A DNA stretch of 64,000 nucleotides from Amaranthus tricolor (GCF_026212465.1 NC_080047.1:35964988-36028987); one strand, 5' to 3'; shown: positions 12,386 through 24,990, counted from the first letter of the stretch. The notes: generated from the sequence alone by a model not told the origin. Numbers and translations: made by a program.

Positions 12386-15300
12386 TCAGATCTTTATGCA
12401 ATTAGATGAGGAAAAGCTACCTTCAGCGAACTTAAAACCACCCGAAGGACCCTCATTGCTCCACATTTGGAAACCAGCTTGAGAAGCATCAGCAGAAGGT
12501 GGTACAACTTCTTCCTCTTCCTCCAACCAATATGTCTCAAGAATTTTTACTGCTTTCTCATATATCTCGTTGTTATCATGACTTTGTAAATTTTCAATTT
12601 TCTCCAAACCCTCCGCTTCATCTATCAGCTGGGCGTAGTAATTAACATCTCCAGACGCACTCGTATTCTTCTCCGCTTCACCTACCTTCAGAATGTTCTC
12701 CAATCCTTCTAGACAGACAGTGATAATTCTCGGATCAGGGCACACAAGCAGATCACACAATGGTTTTATACAACCCTGACTCACGAGATACCTAGTAAAC
12801 AAAAGGTCAACATAAGAGTACCATCTTGCAAAGTTGCAACACAAATTAACTGAATGCATCTAGACAATAAATACAAACTTTATTTGCTCTGGAGATCCGC
12901 CTGATGTAGCATTAGATATCGCCCAAGCAGCTTCTTTCTTTATGTCAAATTCTGCAGTTTGAAGCAAGTTGACAAGAGGGCCAACTAAACCAGCTTCAAT
13001 TACCGCCTAAATCATTTAACAATACTATTAATCATGGTTAACTACTACAAAGGAATAATATCATAGATGTATAACCTGCTCCCTCAATTAACCTCAAATC
13101 CCTTCAACATATGAGAAAATAATGTGCAAACTCAGAAGAGTATTTACAAAAGCTACTTAAAGAAGCTTCAGTTCAAACTGTAAAACTGTAAAACTGTAAA
13201 ATGTACTAGCAAAGATTTTTCTACCACTATAACCCCTGTTCTATTCCAACAAGAAAACTTGGGAGATACCTGGATCTGTGCCTTGTTTCCAGCTGTGATG
13301 TTAGATATTGTCCAACACGCTTCTTTTTTAATGCTCTTTTTGTGATTATGAGTCAACAGGTTCAAAAGGCATGGCAAAGCACCAGTGTTTATAATGAACT
13401 GCAATGGCAAATCAAGGCAATTCAGAAATAGTATTTAGATATTCAAGTAACAAATAATTAAAAACTATCCAAACACATTCCAAATAACTGAAGTTCACAA
13501 CACAACAAAAAAAATAACATTTCAATAGACTTCTTTTATCAATTTTATTATTATATTTCACTATTCATTTAATTAATTCACTTTAGCTCCATTCACTTCA
13601 ATAATAACAATCACATTAGTTAAGTTCAACTATTATAGCTCCATTCATTTCAGTTAAATTCAGCTACAGGCCCTATTAACCAAGTTAACATCTAAGGGTA
13701 AGTAAAAAAAAAGACAGTAAATTCATCATTGCAAATTAAAATTTCATCGACCAATATCATAAACACTATATGTGCAATGTTTGGGCTATCAATTGCTAAA
13801 CTCAATTTCAAAAGCAAGGCGCACTGAGGCGCAAAAGGGACCTAGAGCCTAGACGCAAAGCGAAAGCACGAGCTTTTCGTAGGCGAGGATAGGGGTGAAA
13901 GTTTGGTTTTTGGTTCGAATTCGATACAAATCCAAATCAAACCGAATAAAATTCGATTTTAATATTTTTAGTCCAAATCCAAATCATAATATTTATAATC
14001 CAAATTGAACCGAACTGAATTTTAAAATACCAATCCAAATTGAACCGAATGGACCGAATTGGCACCGATATGTATATTTTGCACCGAAAATCAAATTTGC
14101 ATATATTGTTTCAAACTTATTCTTTCTAAAGCTCCTAAATAGATATTAATAATTTTAGGGTTTTTAATTGGAACAAGTAAACAACTTTTTAACAGAAGTC
14201 TAAAAATAAGGGCAAAAATTCAAAAAAATCAAATGGAAGATATAACATGCATTTAACATTTCGGTTTCTTTGGACCCTAAATCGAGTCCAAACCGAACAC
14301 CGAATTATAATTAAAATTTAGTCCAAACCAAATCAAATTTAAAATATAGTCAAACCAAATCACTTATTCGAGTTGGTTTGGTTCGGTGTTCGATTTTTCA
14401 CCAAATTACTTACACTCCTAGGCGAGGGGCAGCATTTGGATTAAAAGCTTAAAAAAAAATTCCAGAACATATTTGAGGATTAAAACAATATAATATTCGT
14501 ATCATAATTGCATCAAAGAGCTGAAGAAATTCATTATCATTACGCACATACTAATACAGTGAAAAATATGATGAGGGTACCTAAACCCAAGGACCTAGAT
14601 GCCCTCATGTGCCCGTACGTGATGGTCCTGGTGTTTTAAAAAAACTTGAAATTTTGCTTCAACCAAATCTCTAACCTCCAGCATAAATGACATGAGTGCT
14701 ACCAAATGAGCTAGGAAGATATCTTGTAAGATACCGTTATGTGTTTGATATACATTCAAGCTCATCTTTTTTTACATTGCAACCTACGTATACTCCCCAC
14801 ACCTCCCAATTCGCACAGTCACATAACACGAAAACCTATGTTCTGTTAAGACGACCAACACGCCAGGTAACGAACACTCGGCCATTGCCGCGCGCCCAAA
14901 CCCACTAATTTTGTAGAATTAAAGAAAAAAACGGTATTTTTTTATAATAATAATGTGAATTATAAAAAAATTGATTATGATTTTAATTTTTAATTATGCT
15001 CTTAGTTAATTGATTATCATGTAAATTTAATATTGACTCATATTATCGTGTAATTTAGTAGTTAAATAAATAATAGTTATCTCTAAAAGTCTATATTTAA
15101 TATAATTATAATGTGTTCTTTATAATATATAATTATAAAGTAAACTATATACTAACGGTTAATTAATTTTCATTGATGGAAAAGTACTTCACGAGAAATG
15201 CATTTTCACAACCATCTTCACATCAACAAGTGGGAGAAACTAATGTCACAAATACTTCCAAAATAATTGATGGTTCATCTAGTCTACAATCTTCCGAGCA

Positions 15301-18300
15301 AAGTAGAGTTGATAATCTTCCAAAACAAAAAAATTTCAAATTATCTTCCAAGTTATCAAAATCAAATACGAAGAGCTTCTCTTATGAAAAATCTAGAGAG
15401 ATTGATAATAATAATCATAACATACATACTCCATCACTTGATTAAATATAATAATTTCAACACTTAGCGTTATAATTTCATGTTCATGATAAACACAAGA
15501 TTAAATGGAAGAATTTTTTGTGAAATACTACAATTTTGGCTCCTCACACAATGAAGATATATCAAAATTTGTCGATGAGTAATGCTTGTGAAATCAAAAG
15601 AATCTAGTCAACGCTATTGCAAAAGAAATGACAAAAACTATTAAAAATGATGTGCTTAGTATTTCAGCTCTTCTTGTACGAGACCTTCTCACCGTGAGAC
15701 GAGCACACAATCCATATAATTAGCGCATTTCTCTAATTGATCACTTTTAAAATTATAAGTAATTACATCACTTTTAACACATTAAATATATATGGGTTAA
15801 CTCAATAGAGATAAGTCTTACTATGAGACTAAGAATTTGTGTTATAATTTTGGTTGATGAGTAACATTATATATATGAGTAAATGACAATTGATTTATGT
15901 TTTGTTAATAATTAAGGGGTGGTTAAAGAATGATTTATTGGTATCACTCATGTTAGGGATACTTACTCTTACCTTCTTATGAAGGGCATTGACTTTGTTC
16001 TTTCTAAGCACAATTTGAGTATATCAAGAATTAGGGTCAAAGATGTGATGTAATACATAATGTGAAAGATGAGTTTGATGGTCTTAAAACCTTAGTCATG
16101 AGAGAAATAGTTCGGTCTACTATGTTTACTATTTTTTTCATCAATTTCAACTTACACTTAATCCTGTTGCAATTAGTCAAAATGAAATTTCTTGTTTCTT
16201 TAATTGGATGACTATGCTTGTTAATGTTATTGAACGGTTTAAGATATATGCTTGTTAATGTTATTGAAGGATTTAAGATATGTCAAAAGAGGCTGAAAAT
16301 CAAGGTGATTAACGGTGGTCAAGGTTTGAGCCAAGAAACTATTCTTCAAAGGGCTAGTGACACAAGTAACTATTCTTCAAGGTTTAAAAGGTGCATAATG
16401 GGAAAAAAAATTGTAAAAGGAAAAAATCAAAGAGTTGTATGGCTGGGCCTTGTCTAAGAAAAGCCTTAGTCTTCTCTTTGCGCCTTGTGCATTGGTTCAA
16501 TAGACTTTTTACGCCTTGATCCGCCTTGCACCTTTACAAACTAAGTTTAGCACTAAAATAAATCCCTAAAGCTTCCCAACATCTACACATCAGTCATGCA
16601 AAAAAAGGGCTCCACAACAGCTAACCTGTGTTTGGACATCATCTCCGGTGACAATATTGCCAACAGTACGAAGAGCAGGAATAAGCACCGATGGAGCAGG
16701 GTGCCTGGATAATAGCCCAAAATAATATAACTAAAAGCACAAGATAAAATGTACTCTAAAAATAGGCAACAAAGATAGAGTACATACATGAGGAGCTCAA
16801 CCAATCGTGGGCATACTCCCGCCTCAATTACAGCTTGAATCTTATCATTTGGTCCATCAGACAAGTACGAAAGTGCCCAACATGCATCTGTCAACACTTC
16901 TTCATCATTTGAATGAACGAGGCGTTCAAGAGCAGGAAGAGCAGGCCTCACCTGTACAAAGAACATCAATGTGTTAACTTAAGACAAAATTGTGCCTTTT
17001 AGACCAAGATAGAGATACAAAACAGGCACCCACTTCGTCAAAGGGAGGTTGTGGCTTTCCTCTACAAAAGTTTGACAAAGTCCACGTGGCATTTCTAAGC
17101 ATGGAAAGCTTCGAATGCTCATTTAGCTGAGCTAGCAGCGGAATCAACGCACCACTACTAAGAACAAGATCTCGACATTTAGGAGAGTCACCAGCAACAT
17201 TACCTAATGCCCATATTGCCTACAATTCGCAAAGAATGTCAATCACCTAAAACTACACCAACTGTTGACAAAGAAACAAGTTAATGGTTTCCTATCTTAC
17301 CTGCTCACGAACATCATCACTAGGAGAGGCAAGAAGCTTCACAAAAATTGGAACAGCCCCGTGATCAATGACAACCTTAGTGTTCTCTGAAGTTCCTGAT
17401 GCAATGTTTGTGAGAGCCCATGCTGCCTCAAACTACACATTACAAGCCACTTTTCAATAAAAGAATCCTTTATATGTAGAGACACAATAAATGACGATGA
17501 AAAAACAACAATGCATCAGAAAAAAACCTGTAGCTGCGGAAAATCCTCCCTCTGAAGAAACTCCACAAAACGAGGTACAACTCCAGCTTGTATAACTTCT
17601 TCAATTGGCGGGCTTCTTTCTACAGAAGTCAATAGATTACCAACAGGTTATAATGATAGCTCATTCATCAATACATGCCAAGATACGACAAGGGTGAAAT
17701 TCATCATATCAATACCTATTGAAAGCAATTTTCGGAACTGTGTAGTAGCCTCCAGCTGCATTTGATTATCTTCAGAGCAAACCCCAGCAACCATATTCGG
17801 CAGAGATTCTAGCTGCAAAGACAGAAGTCATCAGTTGAAGCATCGAAATTGAGATATAGAAGAAATTATACTAAGAGCTACAAGGTACTGAGCCAATCGT
17901 TACTGCTCAATCCCAATGCATAGGCCCATCTTGTCAAGCTCAATGAATTATAGATAATAGTACAATGCTCATGCTTCTAATCTAAAAGTGTTTTAGAAAA
18001 AAGAAAAAAAAAACCCATAAGAGAATAAACTTGAAAAATCTGGAAGACAAAAGAAAAAAAATATAGGAGAAGAAATTGAAAGAAGAAAATTATAAATAAA
18101 AACTAATAAAAAACAATACACAAGTTACAAAGAAAAGGAAAATTAAAAAAAGAAAAACTAGATGATAGAGAATCGAAGAAGCCACAAGAAGAGAAGAAAA
18201 GGCTTAAAAATCTAAAAGAAATAAAGACGAAGAGGATAGAACAAGTAACAAAATAGCATAAAAAATTGTATCTAGTTGTGTGGAGGCCTGGAGAGAGATC

Positions 18301-19569
18301 CACAAAGTCTTAAAACTATAAGAAAATCTTTATTTTGTCTATTGTTTCTCTCTTTGTAAACAATAGCAAATACCCCTTCATTTTCCTTATTTTTCTCGAA
18401 AGAAGACAATATTTTAGTCCAGTTGTTATGAAGAGTTACTAAAAACATTTTATTCCATTAAAAACCAAAAGCGCAACAGGAGCACAAAAGCACATGCCTT
18501 CGGCACATTTTATAAACAACTAATGATTGACTAATTGTTATACTTAATACTCCAAAATCTATGAGGATAACCGCGTAAACAATCTCAACTCCCAAAATCA
18601 CATCCCAAACAAGTCACTATAGCAAATTAGAAAAAAAAAAAAAAGGAAGTGAACACAACAAATGGAATCCAGGAATAGAATAGTTTGTTTAGTTAGAAAT
18701 AGGTTTCTTGGTAAATCCCAAATCTGACGTATCAAATATCATTGAACAACAGCATCAAGTGGACAAACTGATGTATCTCAATCACAAAACAGCTTCTTAC
18801 TCCTAAGGACATTCCACAATAAAGAACAAGAAAGAATCCGAACAGTGCACTTAGCTGTTCACCCAAACATCCCGTGCATATTTAAGCATGATGCACTAAT
18901 TAGATGGAATCATCGTTTATCCCCTCCCACAAATAATATTAGTCAATCAAAAAACAACAATAAGTGGTTACATTACTTTTCTATTCCTTTGTTTCACGTA
19001 AAGCAGCATCTACAAACTTCTAGAACTACGATCTAAAAACAAATTCAAAAGCTCGCTCCAACAAATAAACAATTAGCATCGCATCTATGTAATATATGCG
19101 TCCTTTTTCAGATCGAATCATTGCATCCAAATAAGCTATTTGGGAGATACGCCACTAAGACAGAACAAATGAAGTACAAAGCAACTTAACTTATTCATAA
19201 AATTAAAATTAGGAAGATATCTGAACACTATTTACAGCTAAAAGAAAACATACAGGCTTCAATATAGCATAAGTGTTGACTAGGCGATTACCATCTAAAC
19301 AGCACAAAGTCAAAATCGACAAAACAAAAATCCAGAAAATTAGGAGAAACAAATTCGACCTTTTTGTCAGTAGAAGTATGAAGAGGAGCAGGAAATTGTT
19401 GCTGAGCTTGAAGACCTTCACGACGCTTCTTAAGCAAGCTTTCTTCTCTCTTATTTTTTCGGATCTCCACCATATTATCTTCTCTTCGTCGGCGACCTTC
19501 ATCGGCATCGACAGCAACTTTGTACCGATTCCGACGAGTTTCCGTCCTTGCATTTGGCCTCAAAGACAT
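12386..19569 (-). CDS. Importin subunit alpha (karyopherin alpha)
   Basis: Cytosolic adaptor that binds classical nuclear localisation signals and links cargo to importin beta. Ten exons join in frame with GT-AG borders: 19569-19360, 17812-17716, 17619-17528, 17432-17301, 17219-17034, 16951-16788, 16704-16626, 13398-13270, 13006-12879 and 12791-12386, giving 540 aa, the usual plant length. Residues 1-70 ([17 protein letters not shown] and later KKRREG) are the Arg/Lys-rich importin-beta-binding domain. Armadillo repeats follow from about residue 75 to 490, with the signal-binding Trp-Asn pairs visible as AWALTN, IWALGN, TWTLSN, CWTISN and AWAISN. An acidic EEEEE stretch and PSGGFKFA lie near the C-terminus. 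The predicted end runs 14 residues past FKFA; a donor-like GAAGGTAGCT at that point may mean a further small exon. Intron 7 (3.2 kb) is swollen by transposons. No frameshift or stop was found, so it looks functional. Confidence 0.95.
13891..14419. mobile_element. hAT-type MITE with 8-bp target duplication
   Basis: Ends AGGGGTGAAAGT and, inverted, AGGAGTGTAAGT, flanked by AGGCGAGG at 13881-13888 and 14420-14427. The interior is rich in CCGAA/TTCGG and AATC repeats and has no ORF. The eight-base duplication and termini fit hAT-derived MITEs. It lies within importin intron 7. Confidence 0.75.
15671..15840. mobile_element. GAGAC-type MITE, copy 1
   Basis: Starts TCTTGTACGAGACC with an internal CCGTGAGAC, and ends GTCTTACTATGAGAC. 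Aligns along its length with the outer element at 35475-36201 (shared ATCACTTTTAAAATTATAA and the TTGACTCAACC-like block). No ORF. Confidence 0.65.
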
Positions 19570-19800
19570 GGTTTGATTCCGACGATCAACCTGAAATAGA
19601 AAATAGTTGAAACCCTAATTAGTACACCAAATTCGAAAGTGATACAGAAAAAGAGAGAAAGAGGAATTTGCAGGAATCGATTGAAGAGGAAAATAGGTGA
19701 AGGTAGAGGGAGAAGTTACCAAGTGAAATTCGAATGTGAGGGTAGGGGGGTGTGGAGATGAGAGAGAAGGGTTTTGGTTATGGAAGTGGGAAGAGAAGCA
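19570..19800 (-). other. 5' leader of importin alpha with a leader intron
   Basis: Directly before the ATG an acceptor (TTTCAG, near 19590) precedes GTTGATCGTCGG. A donor (CACTTG then GTAACTTC) lies at 19720-19718, so a leader intron of about 130 bp is likely. Upstream sequence is pyrimidine-rich on the minus strand. No clear TATA box; a CCATTGG element at about 19838-19844 may be a CCAAT site. Confidence 0.5.
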
Positions 19801-19860
19801 AAAAAAGAGGAAAGTTAGGATTTTAATAAGACATTTTCCAATGGGTTTGATTAGGATGGA

Positions 19861-20498
19861 TAATTGAGATTTTTGTGGAGCAGTTTTATTTTATTTCGAA
19901 GAAAGTAAAGGTGGAGACTGGAGACCATTTAAACCTTGATTTGTAATTGATAACCGCTCACGGACTATGGCTCCAACCCTCCTCTATCCACACAAACCAT
20001 CCAGATGTTAATTTGGATTATCAGATTGATTTTAGAATAAGTGTTTCGAATTGTTTAAATTTTTATTTTGTGTTCATGTTAGGTTTTATATAATTTGTAA
20101 ATATGTTTTTAAAGTCGGATCAAATCGAATTTTGTTATAACTTATAAAGTCTAGTAAAAATGGGGTCATCGGGCATGTTTTAAATTGTTCTAAATACCAT
20201 TATAGATTTAGTATTTGTATGTAACTATGTATAGAATTTTTACTTGTATTTGAAAACATTTTTCATAACTAGTTAGTGGAGCGCGTGCTATGCATGTGTA
20301 CCCCCAAGAAATCATATTTTAATGACGATCTTAAAGCTTATTTGATACAATCTGGTAAGTATAATTGCACAAGAATCATATACCATGGCATTAGCTAACA
20401 ACTTCGTCACAATGAACAAAAATCTTTAAGTAAATATAGCACATGAATATGTATTATATTTTCATCAAAATACAATCTTTACCTAGCTATAGTTGATG
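19861..20498. other. Intergenic; possible Helitron-like end
   Basis: No gene seen. Near 20270-20310, read on the minus strand, a GC-rich imperfect hairpin (ATGCATAGCACGCG) is followed by CTAG, as at Helitron 3' ends. The match is weak. Confidence 0.3.
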
Positions 20499-20719
20499 TA
20501 TACATCATCATCTTCATCCAACCCAGTGTATCAGAAGAACTATGGACAGGGTCTGGGGAGGGAAGGACGACGGCAATTCATACCCATAAAGAAGAGCACG
20601 GCCAAAGGAGTTCCTCGGCTCAAGAAAGATAAGGAGAAAACAAAAACTAATAATAAAAGAAACGAGAGAAGCAAGATGGCAAGAACACCAAAAGGTAATC
20701 TAAGAGGACATCAATAGTC

Positions 20720-23700
20720 TAAAACATGAATATGGCGCCTCCAACTACCCTTATCCCTAGTCAGACCCTCAGAGAGGTTTAACTCATGTAAGTCAACTTT
20801 TATTTACTCATTCCAAGTTCTCATGGGTCTTACTCGACTCCTCTTACCCTCTATTATAATGCTTTCTACCCTATTCACAGGGGCGGCGAAAGTCTTTCTC
20901 TACACATGTCCAAAGCACCTCAATCTATTTTCGCGCATTTTTCCAGAAATAGGGGCTACCACTAGTTTGTCCCTAAACTCTTGGTTTCTAATTCGATCCA
21001 TCAATGTGTGTCCACACATCCACCTCAGCATGCGTATTTCTGTAACTTCCATCTTGTGTTCAAAAATCTTCTTTACAGGCCAACATTCGCTCCCCTAAAG
21101 CAGAGCAGGTCTGATTGTCGTCCGGTATAATTTTCCTTTTAACTTGCTTGGGAATTTCCTATTACATAGCACCGCGGTGGCTGCTCGCCACTTAAGCCAA
21201 CCCGCTTGTATATGATGAATTACATCTCCGTCAAGCTCCTCATCCCTTTGAATGATCGATCCCAAATACTTGTACTTGGTCGTACTTTTAACAACTGCTT
21301 CATCAATGGACACCTCTGGTTCTCCTACCGGTGATGTCCCATTAAAGTCACATTGCAAATACTCGGTCTTCGTACGACTAATGCGTAACCCTTTACCTTC
21401 TAAAGCTTCCCTACACTCATCCAATTTATTACTAACCTCCTCTCTAGTTTCTGCTACTAACACTATGTCGTCAGCGAATAGCACGACTAACACACAATCC
21501 TTTACCTTCTAAAGCTTCCCTCCACTCATCCAATTTATTACTAACCTCCTCTCTAGTTTCTGCTACCAACACTATGTCATCAGTGAATAGCATGCACCAC
21601 GGTACCGTCTCCCAAATAGATTTAGAAATCTCTTCCATAATGACTGTAAAAATGAAAGGGCTTAGAGCCGATCGCTGATGATGTCCAACTTTAACCGAAA
21701 AAGACTCTATAACCCCACCGGTGTTTGAATTTTAGTCGAAACTCTGTTATACATATCCCGTATAGTCTTAATGTACACTGAAGAAATACCTCTCACCTTG
21801 AAGCTTTCCCAGATGACACGTCGTGGCATGCTATCATACGCTTTAACCAAGTCAATGAACACTATATGCAGATCCTTCTTTCGCTCCCCATATTTCTCCA
21901 TCAGTTTCCTCAAAACATGAATTGCCTCAATAGTTGACCTTACTAGCATAAAACCGAATTGATTCTCTATAATCACTGTTTGTTGTCTAATTCTCCTCTT
22001 TATCACTCTTTCCCACAATTTTATTGTGTGGCTTAGAAGTTTGATACCTCTATAATTCTCGCATACTTGCGCATCGTTTTTGTTTTTAAGCAGAGGTATT
22101 AGTGTGCTATTCCTCCATTCTTCTGGAATTTTATGTGTCCTCAAAATAATATTAAAGAGGTTTGTCAGCCAACGAATGTCCTCTTCTCCTAAACCCTTCC
22201 ACACCTCAATCGGGATGTTATTTGGCCCGACTGCCTTTATTCTCCCCATCTTTTTGAGAGCTTCTCTTACTTCTTCTGTGGTAATATCACTCGTTGACCC
22301 GTATTCTAGTGGTCTTTGGACGTTAGAAATTTGATTATCCGCCTCATTTGGCTCCCTAGATTCATTGAGTAGCTGAGAGAAATATTAGAGCCATTTGGTT
22401 TTGATGTCCTCTTATCTCAGGAGAACTCGTCCTCCCTCATCATTGATGTATTTCACTGCCTCTAAATCTTGCCGCTGTCTGGACCTAGTCCTTGCCAACT
22501 TAAAAATCTGCTTCTCCCCCTCTTTGGTATCAAGCTTCCAATATAAGTCCTTATAACCACGGTTTTTTTCCTCCGTTACCGCTTTCTTTGTCGCCCTCTT
22601 TGCTTCTTCATAGCTCACTCTTTTTTCTATCATATCCTCCTGTTCTGTGCATGCCATAAGTTACTTAAATCTCTTGTTTTTATCCTTTATCTTCTTTTCC
22701 ACCTCATCGTTCCTCCATCGCGATTCTTTGAACACTTTTGGTTTACCCGATGACACCCCCCCACTTTTCTAATGGTTTTTGCCATGTTCACCCACATTTC
22801 ATTCGCATCCTGACTGACTTGGGAAGCTCAATAAACTTATCTTACTTGACAGGGTTGTGACCATATCCCCTTTGAGTCTCCCCCACATGATTTTTCCCCT
22901 GGACTCGACCTTCTTCTCTACGATTTTCTTCCCCATCCTGAAAACTAGAACTAAAGCATGTGTTGGGTGGGCATCTCTATACCCAACACCACCTTACAAT
23001 CCAAGCATGTGGCCCGATCTCCCTTGCGCACTAAGAAATAGTCAACTTGGGTTGCATGCCCTCCGCTCTTATATGTGATCAAATGCTCATCTTTCTTTCT
23101 AAAGATCGAGTTTGCTATAACCAATTCTTTTGCTAGCGCAAACTCCAGCAAATTCTCCCTACTCTCATTCCTTGCCCCCAAACCAAACCCTCCATGTACC
23201 GAGTATGGTTGCCTGCATCTCTGCCTATATGTCCGTTAAAGTCTCCTCCTAAGAAAACTTTCTCATCTTTCGGGATAGTTCTCATGAGGTCTCCTAGGTT
23301 ATCCTAGAACTCGCACTTCACCTGCTCATAGAGCCCAGCTTGGGGCCCGTACGCACTGACAATGGATATGATCTCTTCCCCTACTACTATCCTAACTAGC
23401 ATAATTCTGTTTACTTCAACCAATTATTTTAGGATATCATTAGACACTAGGATGCCAACCCCGTTACGTCTGCTGTCCAAACTTGCATACCACAACTTAT
23501 ATCCCTTTATACCTTTTGCTTTTTGCCCCTTCCATCTAATCTCTTGAACACATGCTACATGAATGCTGTATTTAGAAAGCTCATTGGCCAACTCCAACGA
23601 CTTGGCTTCTAGGGTACCTATGTTCCAAATCCCCACTCTTAGTTCTAGATCCTGCTTACCTTGCCCCCCTGACCCCTTCTCCTTGGACTTGACCTCAGGT

Positions 23701-23740
23701 AACCATAACTGTTTCCTAACTCTCTATTTAGCTACTACGG
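20720..23740 (-). pseudogene. RTE LINE endonuclease/reverse transcriptase ORF, broken
   Basis: From right to left: an apurinic-type endonuclease (MGIWNIGTLEAKSLEL and VACVQEIRWKGQKAKG near 23.6 kb; HATQVDYFLVRKGDR near 23.05 kb), a linker, then reverse transcriptase (IPEEWRNSTLIPLLKNK, ENYRGIKLLSHTIKLWERV, FIDLVKAYDSMPRR at 22.2-21.8 kb, and the catalytic FADD in VLFADDIVLVAE at about 21.48 kb). A C-terminal tail (MLRWMCGHTLMDRIRNQEF on reading 21030-20950) is typical of RTE. The frame is interrupted several times and by a 109-bp tandem duplication over the FADD region. No active product is expected. Confidence 0.9.
21372..21589. repeat. 109-bp tandem duplication across the LINE catalytic motif
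   Basis: Sequence from 21372 recurs from 21481 with about 10 percent difference; for example CTTTACCTTCTAAAGCTTCC occurs at 21391 and 21500. The unit is not a multiple of three, so it shifts frame and gives two (F/T)DDIVLVAETREE segments. Confidence 0.85.
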
Positions 23741-23760
23741 ACTAAGGTAAAAGGTTACAA

Positions 23761-24780
23761 TTAAATTGCTAACAGAAATCAACACAAAATAAACAAATAG
23801 ATAAAATAAAAATAAGTAAATAAATAATAAATTAAATCAAAGAAAGATAGAACAAAGTATGAAAACAATCCTTTCAAAAGGACTGAGAACACTCCAAGAT
23901 ATGGTAACAGCAAGTGCATGTATAAAATACAACCAAAAAACAGATCTTTCAAACCTAAAACACCATACAATATAAAAAGTAACCAGCTAAACAAAACAAA
24001 CACTAAATAGAAAAAGTTACGCAAGAGATGCACAAAAATTACTTAGAGAACTAGTATACAGATAAGAAGATGAAGGTTAGCCAATTACACAAGGGATTAA
24101 GGGTAGTAACTGAAAAAAAACCAACAAGCACAAAAGCGAGAAACACGTGGTTGAAACCACCTGGTATGGTTGTCGTCCAGTAGCTTGTTGCTGGTCGTGT
24201 ATCGATAGTTGACTACCCTCTACCGTAAAAAAAAATTCTCTTGAACGAGAATCCACCGCCGACATACTTGAAAACCAGAAGGAGAGGGAAAGAGGTAGAG
24301 AAAGAAATGAGGGAGGTAGTCGACTTTACATGTTGCTTACCTGGTTCTCGACCCCGTTGTCGGTGGTGCTGTTGCTTGTGACAGTTCCTGAAGGAAAGAG
24401 CTGTTACAAATAAACGTGAAAGAGCCGTTACAAATTACTTGTTGCTTACCTTTTGCGTAAAATTAATATTGTGAATTAACTTCAAATTCAAGATTCAAAG
24501 AAGCCTTGCTATCTCCACAAAGAATAAACTTCCAACACTAAAAACTAGATCTCAAAGTAGTAGTAATTAAAAAACAGTAGAATATACAAACGATTTATTA
24601 TACTCCTGTATTTGACTATCACTCCTGAGTCCTAACTGAGACTCTATACATTAATCCGTGATACGAAAAATTTATACTGTCTTATTCATAATGAAGTTAC
24701 AGTAAATAATGAAGTTGACGAATTAAGAAAATAAATAAACTATGAGATCAAATCATGGAGATTAGAAAACTAAATAACCT
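23761..24780. other. Region upstream of the LINE, no gene supported
   Basis: AT-rich. May contain the 5' untranslated part of the RTE element (to about 24.4 kb), since nothing else marks the element's 5' end. Short open frames here have no recognisable similarity. Confidence 0.4.
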
Positions 24781-24781
24781 T

Positions 24782-24990
24782 ATGTGTAGAGCCTTCACAT
24801 CCTCAATAAGTGATTGGCTTTCCATGAATGAATCATTAAGTGTGTTAAATAATCAACTATTTTCATTCCAAAATATTGAACATTGTGGTAGCCAACATTT
24901 TATAATGAAAATAGTTGATTTTAAAGACTCTGGGGGATTCATTCGTAGAAGCTACTCACTTGCTGAGGATGTGAAGGCTTTGTACAAAAG
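24782..24990. ncRNA. Imperfect foldback, MIRNA-like inverted repeat
   Basis: Two arms of about 85 bp (24784-24870 and 24903-24988) are inverted copies with roughly 75-80 percent identity around a loop of about 30 bases. The best-paired blocks are GCCTTCACATCCTCA, GAATGAATC and ATCAACTATTTTCATT. Length, scattered mismatches and short loop resemble a plant primary-microRNA hairpin or one formed recently by inverted duplication of a gene fragment. The right arm has an open frame (FIRRSYSLAEDVKALYKR) ending at a donor-like AAAAGGTTAG, suggesting its source was a coding exon. I do not recognise a known mature microRNA, and expression cannot be judged. Confidence 0.45.

Larger units (their letters stand above)
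13813..16545 (+). mobile_element. Dead TTF-type hAT relic inside importin intron 7
   Basis: The relic reads on the strand opposite to importin alpha. An ORF from 15176 starts MEKYFTRN, as in TTF-type hAT transposases. From about 15940 to 16270, broken frames give [26 protein letters not shown] and [11 protein letters not shown], aligning piece by piece with the conserved DUF4371 part seen intact at about 53.2 kb (GIVHVGDTTALSL, LSPSMIRDQGYDGASNM, GLKTLIM). The outer limits are marked by an imperfect inverted pair of GCAAGGCG-rich sequence (13813-13840 and 16515-16545), which could belong to this or another element. Many stops; non-functional. Confidence 0.65.
20499..23760 (-). mobile_element. 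RTE-type LINE (non-LTR retrotransposon), decayed
   Basis: Minus-strand relic with an endonuclease followed by reverse transcriptase, and a 3' end (left) made of ATG/GAT triplets next to GATGTATACATC, as in plant RTE elements. The last about 130 bp are shared with a separate truncated copy at 30148-30277. The 5' end is unclear and may extend to about 24.4 kb. Confidence 0.88.

Noticed and set aside
16218..16457. 79-codon plus-strand frame in importin intron 7
   Set aside because: Its start overlaps the decayed hAT relic, and the remainder has no similarity I can recognise.
19209..19599. Open frames overlapping importin-alpha exon 1 in other frames and on the other strand
   Set aside because: Only the frame starting at 19569 gives the importin-beta-binding domain and joins in frame to later exons.
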